DNA of 7,486 nt, taken from Anaerolineales bacterium UBA6663. GTDB taxonomy: Bacteria; Chloroflexota; Anaerolineae; Anaerolineales; UBA6663. A program made the translations under genes and the position numbers. The stretch is taken from contig DKKP01000173.1 in NCBI GenBank assembly GCA_002455335.1, positions 26,858 to 34,343 on the forward strand, read 5' to 3'. The first letter of the stretch is position 1. Each line of letters begins with the position of its first letter. Positions 5,280-7,486 of the stretch are shown piece after piece. The notes beneath the pieces are model-generated. The model was given only the letters and a program-made list of their open reading frames with translations. It was not told where the DNA came from and searched no databases.

Positions 5280-6218
5280 ATGTCTCTGCCTGAACTCTCC
5301 GAAGCCTTGAGCAGCTTCGCCACGGTTTTTCTAGGGATCTTCGTCGAGGCTGCGGCCTTCCTGATGCTCGGCGCATTGGCGTCTGGCCTGATTGAAGTCT
5401 TCCTTCGCCCGAACGATATGGCCCGGCTTGTGCCGCGCCATCCGATCCTGGCGGCAGGGGTCGGCGGGCTATTGGGGCTTGTCTTCCCGGTCTGCGAGTG
5501 CGGCGTCGTGCCGCTGGCGCGCCGATTGGTGCGTAAGGGCATGCCCATGTCGGCGGCCGTGGCATTCTTGCTGGCTGCACCTGTTTTCAACCCGATCGTA
5601 ATCGCCAGCACGCTCGCGGCGTTTGGCCTGACCCCGGTCTTCTTCGGCCGCGTGGCGCTCAGCCTGGGGATTGCGGTGGCGACAGGGGCCGTTTTCGCGG
5701 CCAGTAAGGATCCGTTGGCGTTGTTGCGCATCCAGGAGCCCGTGCTAAGGCCGACTGGCGCTTCTCTGGCGGCTGCCTTCATCCTTGACGCACCAACCGA
5801 GACTGCGTTGGCCAAGGCCGGTCGGGTGCTGCGGGTGGCCGTCGACGAGTTTTTCGATATGGGGCGCTTCCTTGTGCTGGGCGCCGTCCTGGCCGGCCTG
5901 ATGCAGGCCTTCATCCCCAGCACGGTCGTGCTCGCCATCGGTGGTGGGCCGGTGACCTCAGTGCTCGTGATGATCCTGTTGGCGGTGCTGCTCTCGGTTT
6001 GCTCGACGGTCGATGCATTCATCGCGCTGGCTTTCGCCGGAAGCTTCACGACGGGGTCGCTGCTGGCCTTTCTGGTGTTTGGCCCGATGGTCGACATCAA
6101 GAGCACGTTGATGTACGCCGGCGTCTTCAAGCGCAAGGCGGTGGCCTATCTGATCCTGCTCCCGCTGCTCATGACGACCCTGGCGGCGGTCTTCATCAAC
6201 CTCAACACGACATGGTGA
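5280..6218 (+). CDS. COG0701 / ArsP_1-type permease (312 aa)
   Basis: An integral membrane protein with about eight hydrophobic segments in two similar halves. It carries the family signatures: [20 protein letters not shown] with C72 and C74, APVFNPIV (about 100-107) in the first half, and [14 protein letters not shown] with C241 and D245 plus [13 protein letters not shown] (about 267-279) in the second half. These mark the DUF318/ArsP_1 permease family (B. subtilis YcgR, E. coli YraQ relatives). Some members export trivalent organoarsenicals; others sit near metal or thiol functions, so the substrate here is unknown, with soft metal or metalloid transport a reasonable guess from the cysteines. 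It is normally paired with a YcgQ/DUF1980 membrane protein, and just such an N-terminus starts 1 nt after its stop. Length is normal for the family and the gene looks intact. Confidence 0.92.
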   Translation: MSLPELSEALSSFATVFLGIFVEAAAFLMLGALASGLIEVFLRPNDMARLVPRHPILAAGVGGLLGLVFPVCECGVVPLARRLVRKGMPMSAAVAFLLAAPVFNPIVIASTLAAFGLTPVFFGRVALSLGIAVATGAVFAASKDPLALLRIQEPVLRPTGASLAAAFILDAPTETALAKAGRVLRVAVDEFFDMGRFLVLGAVLAGLMQAFIPSTVVLAIGGGPVTSVLVMILLAVLLSVCSTVDAFIALAFAGSFTTGSLLAFLVFGPMVDIKSTLMYAGVFKRKAVAYLILLPLLMTTLAAVFINLNTTW

Positions 6219-6219
6219 T

Positions 6220-7368
6220 ATGAACCTTCGACTCTACCGCTGGCTGCAGCTGGGATTGATGGTATCGCTCGGCGCCTATTTCGCAGCGCGGCTTTTGAGC
6301 GGCACGATTTATTACTACATCAATGAGCGCTTCGCCGCCTTGATCGCGGCGGGCGCCGTGGTGGTGGGCACGGTGGGCCGGGTGGTCGGCAAGGGGCGCC
6401 GCAAGGTCGAGGAGTCCCGACGGTTGCTCCGGCTGCCGCAGGTCACGGAGCCCCGGGTGCCGCCCACCGCCCGGATCGGGGTCAAGGACATCACTCCGTG
6501 GCAGACCAACGCCGGCTCGTTCTACCTGATCCACACCGCGATCGTGGTGCCCACGATCGATCCCAAGGACTGGATGCTGCGGATCCACGGTCGGGTGGAC
6601 CGGGTGGTCACCTTCACCTACGCGGAGCTGATCGAACGGCAGTTCACCGAGGCCTGGATCACCCTCAACTGCGTCTCCAACGAGGTGGGTGGGCCGCTGA
6701 TCGGCAACGCCTGGTGGAGCGGCGTGCGGCTGGCCGACCTGCTCGCAGAGGCCGGACCACAGCCGGGCGCCGACGCAGTCCTCCAGACCTCCGAGGACGG
6801 GTGGACCTGCGGCACTCCACTCGCCGCGCTGACCGACAACCGCAACGCGATGCTGGCGGTGGCGATGAACGGTTCGCCGCTGCCGATCGAGCACGGGTTC
6901 CCGGTCCGGACCATCGTGCCGGGGCTCTACGGCTATGTGTCGGCGTGCAAGTGGGTGGTCGACATGGAGGTCACGTCGTTCGACGACATCTCGGCGTACT
7001 GGACGGAGCGTGGGTGGAGCGAGCAGGGCCCGGTCAAGCTGTCGTCGCGGATCGACGTACCCCGCTCAGGAGCGGAGGTGCCGAGCGGCCAGGTGACCTT
7101 CGGCGGGGTCGCGTGGGCCCAGCACACCGGCATCGAGGGGGTCGAGTTCGCGGTCGACGGCGGCGACTGGATATCCGCCGAGATCGCGCCCGGGCCCACC
7201 GACGACACGTGGGTCCAGTGGAAGGGGACCGCGCCGGTCGAGCAGGGCGACCACACCGTGCAGGTCCGCGCGGTCGACAAGCTCGGCAACGTGCAGACCG
7301 GCGTCGAGCAGGACGTGCTTCCCGACGGCGCGACCGGGTGGCATACCTCGGACTTCTCGGCGTCCTGA
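6220..7368 (+). CDS. Composite ORF: YcgQ/DUF1980 N-terminus joined in frame to a sulfite-oxidase-family molybdoprotein (382 aa)
   Basis: Residues 1 to about 42 (MNLRLYRWLQLGLMVSLGAY...LLSGTIYYYINERFAAL) are the first membrane segment and 'sGxxxyYIn.rF' signature of YcgQ/DUF1980 (TIGR03943), the expected partner of the permease 1 nt upstream. From about residue 43 the protein is a sulfite-oxidase-fold molybdopterin enzyme: a tether with RRKVEESRRLLRLP (60-73), the Mo-cofactor domain (about 92-255) with predicted Mo ligand C151 in NCVSNEVGGPLIGN and HGFPVRTIVPGLYGYVSACKW (225-245), then the Ig-like Mo-co dimerisation domain (about 270-375; GGVAWAQHTGIEGVEFAVDG). Relatives in high-GC actinobacteria usually have several N-terminal membrane helices, which are missing here, as is the remaining ~200+ residues of DUF1980. 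Ten of codons 1-42 end in A/T, against one of codons 43-84 and three of codons 85-126. The enzyme half is certain; the composite is probably artefactual. Confidence 0.85.
   Translation: MNLRLYRWLQLGLMVSLGAYFAARLLSGTIYYYINERFAALIAAGAVVVGTVGRVVGKGRRKVEESRRLLRLPQVTEPRVPPTARIGVKDITPWQTNAGSFYLIHTAIVVPTIDPKDWMLRIHGRVDRVVTFTYAELIERQFTEAWITLNCVSNEVGGPLIGNAWWSGVRLADLLAEAGPQPGADAVLQTSEDGWTCGTPLAALTDNRNAMLAVAMNGSPLPIEHGFPVRTIVPGLYGYVSACKWVVDMEVTSFDDISAYWTERGWSEQGPVKLSSRIDVPRSGAEVPSGQVTFGGVAWAQHTGIEGVEFAVDGGDWISAEIAPGPTDDTWVQWKGTAPVEQGDHTVQVRAVDKLGNVQTGVEQDVLPDGATGWHTSDFSAS
6340..6366. other. Probable chimeric junction between two genomes
   Basis: The change from DUF1980-like to molybdoenzyme-like protein and the abrupt rise in GC-ending codons both occur around codons 41-49. 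The sequence here is a GC-rich run (GCGGCGGGCGCCGTGGTGG, 6346-6364) coding AAGAVV, a stretch plausible in either parent's membrane helix, so the exact joint cannot be placed. Short shared sequence of this kind is where assemblers, or rarely real recombination, join unrelated templates. Confidence 0.7.
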
Positions 7369-7369
7369 A

Positions 7370-7390
7370 CCACCCGTCACCTGACGGTGG
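7370..7390 (+). terminator. Hairpin directly after the molybdoenzyme stop
   Basis: CCACC(C)GTCA (7370-7379) pairs with TGACGGTGG (7382-7390): nine base pairs with one bulged C, starting 2 nt after TGA 7366-7368. There is no U-tract, as is common for actinobacterial terminators. Confidence 0.5.
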
Positions 7391-7428
7391 CTGAGGTGTG
7401 AGGCCGTCCACGGCCGAGCCTCGAAGCC
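7389..7428. repeat. Imperfect palindromic intergenic repeat (Nocardioides-like type)
   Basis: GGCTGAGGTGTGAGGCCG...CGGCCGAGCCTCGAAGCC folds on itself: GGCT/AGCC, then GAGG/CCTC, with a perfect inner GGCCG-TCCA-CGGCC hairpin (7402-7415). The outline 'GGTTGAGGTGcGAGC...GAGCCTCGAAaCC' is one I recall as a frequent intergenic palindrome in Nocardioides and relatives. That identity is from memory and needs a genome-wide count. Confidence 0.45.
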
Positions 7429-7486
7429 GCGGAAGCCGGGGCTTCTACTCGCCCATGTAACTTCCCTGCGGAGGCTTCGAGGCTCG
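7415..7486. repeat. 14-bp perfect inverted repeat ending at the window edge
   Basis: CGAGCCTCGAAGCC (7415-7428) and GGCTTCGAGGCTCG (7473-7486) are exact reverse complements, 44 nt apart. Between them GAAGCC-GG-GGCTTC (7432-7445) repeats part of the same motif. The right arm stops exactly at the last base, so a second, inverted copy of the element at 7389-7428 may begin here and be cut off. Confidence 0.7.

Noticed and set aside
5216..6136. 306-codon open frame on the minus strand opposite the permease
   Set aside because: The protein is low-complexity (rich in A, S, T, R, N, P), fits no family, and mirrors a well-conserved membrane protein on the other strand. It is a GC-driven shadow.
6202..6894. 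230-codon minus-strand frame opposite the composite gene
   Set aside because: Rich in H, R, G, D and P with no recognisable domain, and it crosses the junction; a shadow frame.
6498..7394. 298-codon plus-strand frame inside the molybdoenzyme gene
   Set aside because: Arg/Gly/Asp-rich shadow in another frame of a clearly conserved enzyme.

Overview
The first ~6.34 kb looks like ordinary chromosome from a Chloroflexota-type bacterium. The grounds are a LysM + M23 endopeptidase, DUF192, single-domain response regulator, DUF2007 and ArsP-type permease, plus two uncharacterised proteins of a kind I recall only from Anaerolineae-like genomes, with moderately high GC and some TTG/GTG starts. From about 6.35 kb to the end the sequence is much more GC-rich at third codon positions and encodes a typical high-GC actinobacterial (Nocardioides-like) sulfite-oxidase-family molybdoprotein. 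The taxonomy is inferred from protein style, not from a search.

Layout: (1) 2-286, 3' end of a LacI-family regulator (+), closed by a hairpin with a perfect 27-bp stem that it shares with a convergent operon. (2) 2397-382 (-), a two-gene operon of unknown function: a 525-aa protein with winged-helix-like segments, then, 9 nt later, a 142-aa protein with a C-terminal winged-helix-like region. (3) 2562-2849 (+), a small DUF2007 protein transcribed away from that operon. (4) 4615-2860 (-), a DUF192 gene whose last 71 nt overlap the start of a secreted LysM-LysM-M23 cell-wall hydrolase. (5) 5107-4712 (-), a stand-alone receiver-domain response regulator, with a long hairpin terminator after it. 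(6) 5280-6218 (+), a COG0701/ArsP_1 permease, followed after 1 nt by the first ~42 codons of its usual partner, a YcgQ/DUF1980 (TIGR03943) membrane protein. (7) That reading frame passes without interruption into the body of a molybdopterin oxidoreductase (to 7368). (8) 7369-7486, a palindrome-dense non-coding tail that stops inside an inverted repeat.

The main second-look items are the unknown two-gene operon, which is the best candidate here for an undescribed system, and the in-frame join at about 6.35 kb. The join reads most simply as a chimeric assembly between two organisms and should not be taken as a new fusion protein without read-level proof. I saw no tRNA, rRNA, CRISPR array, transposase or attachment site, and no gene-free stretch longer than 300 bases.
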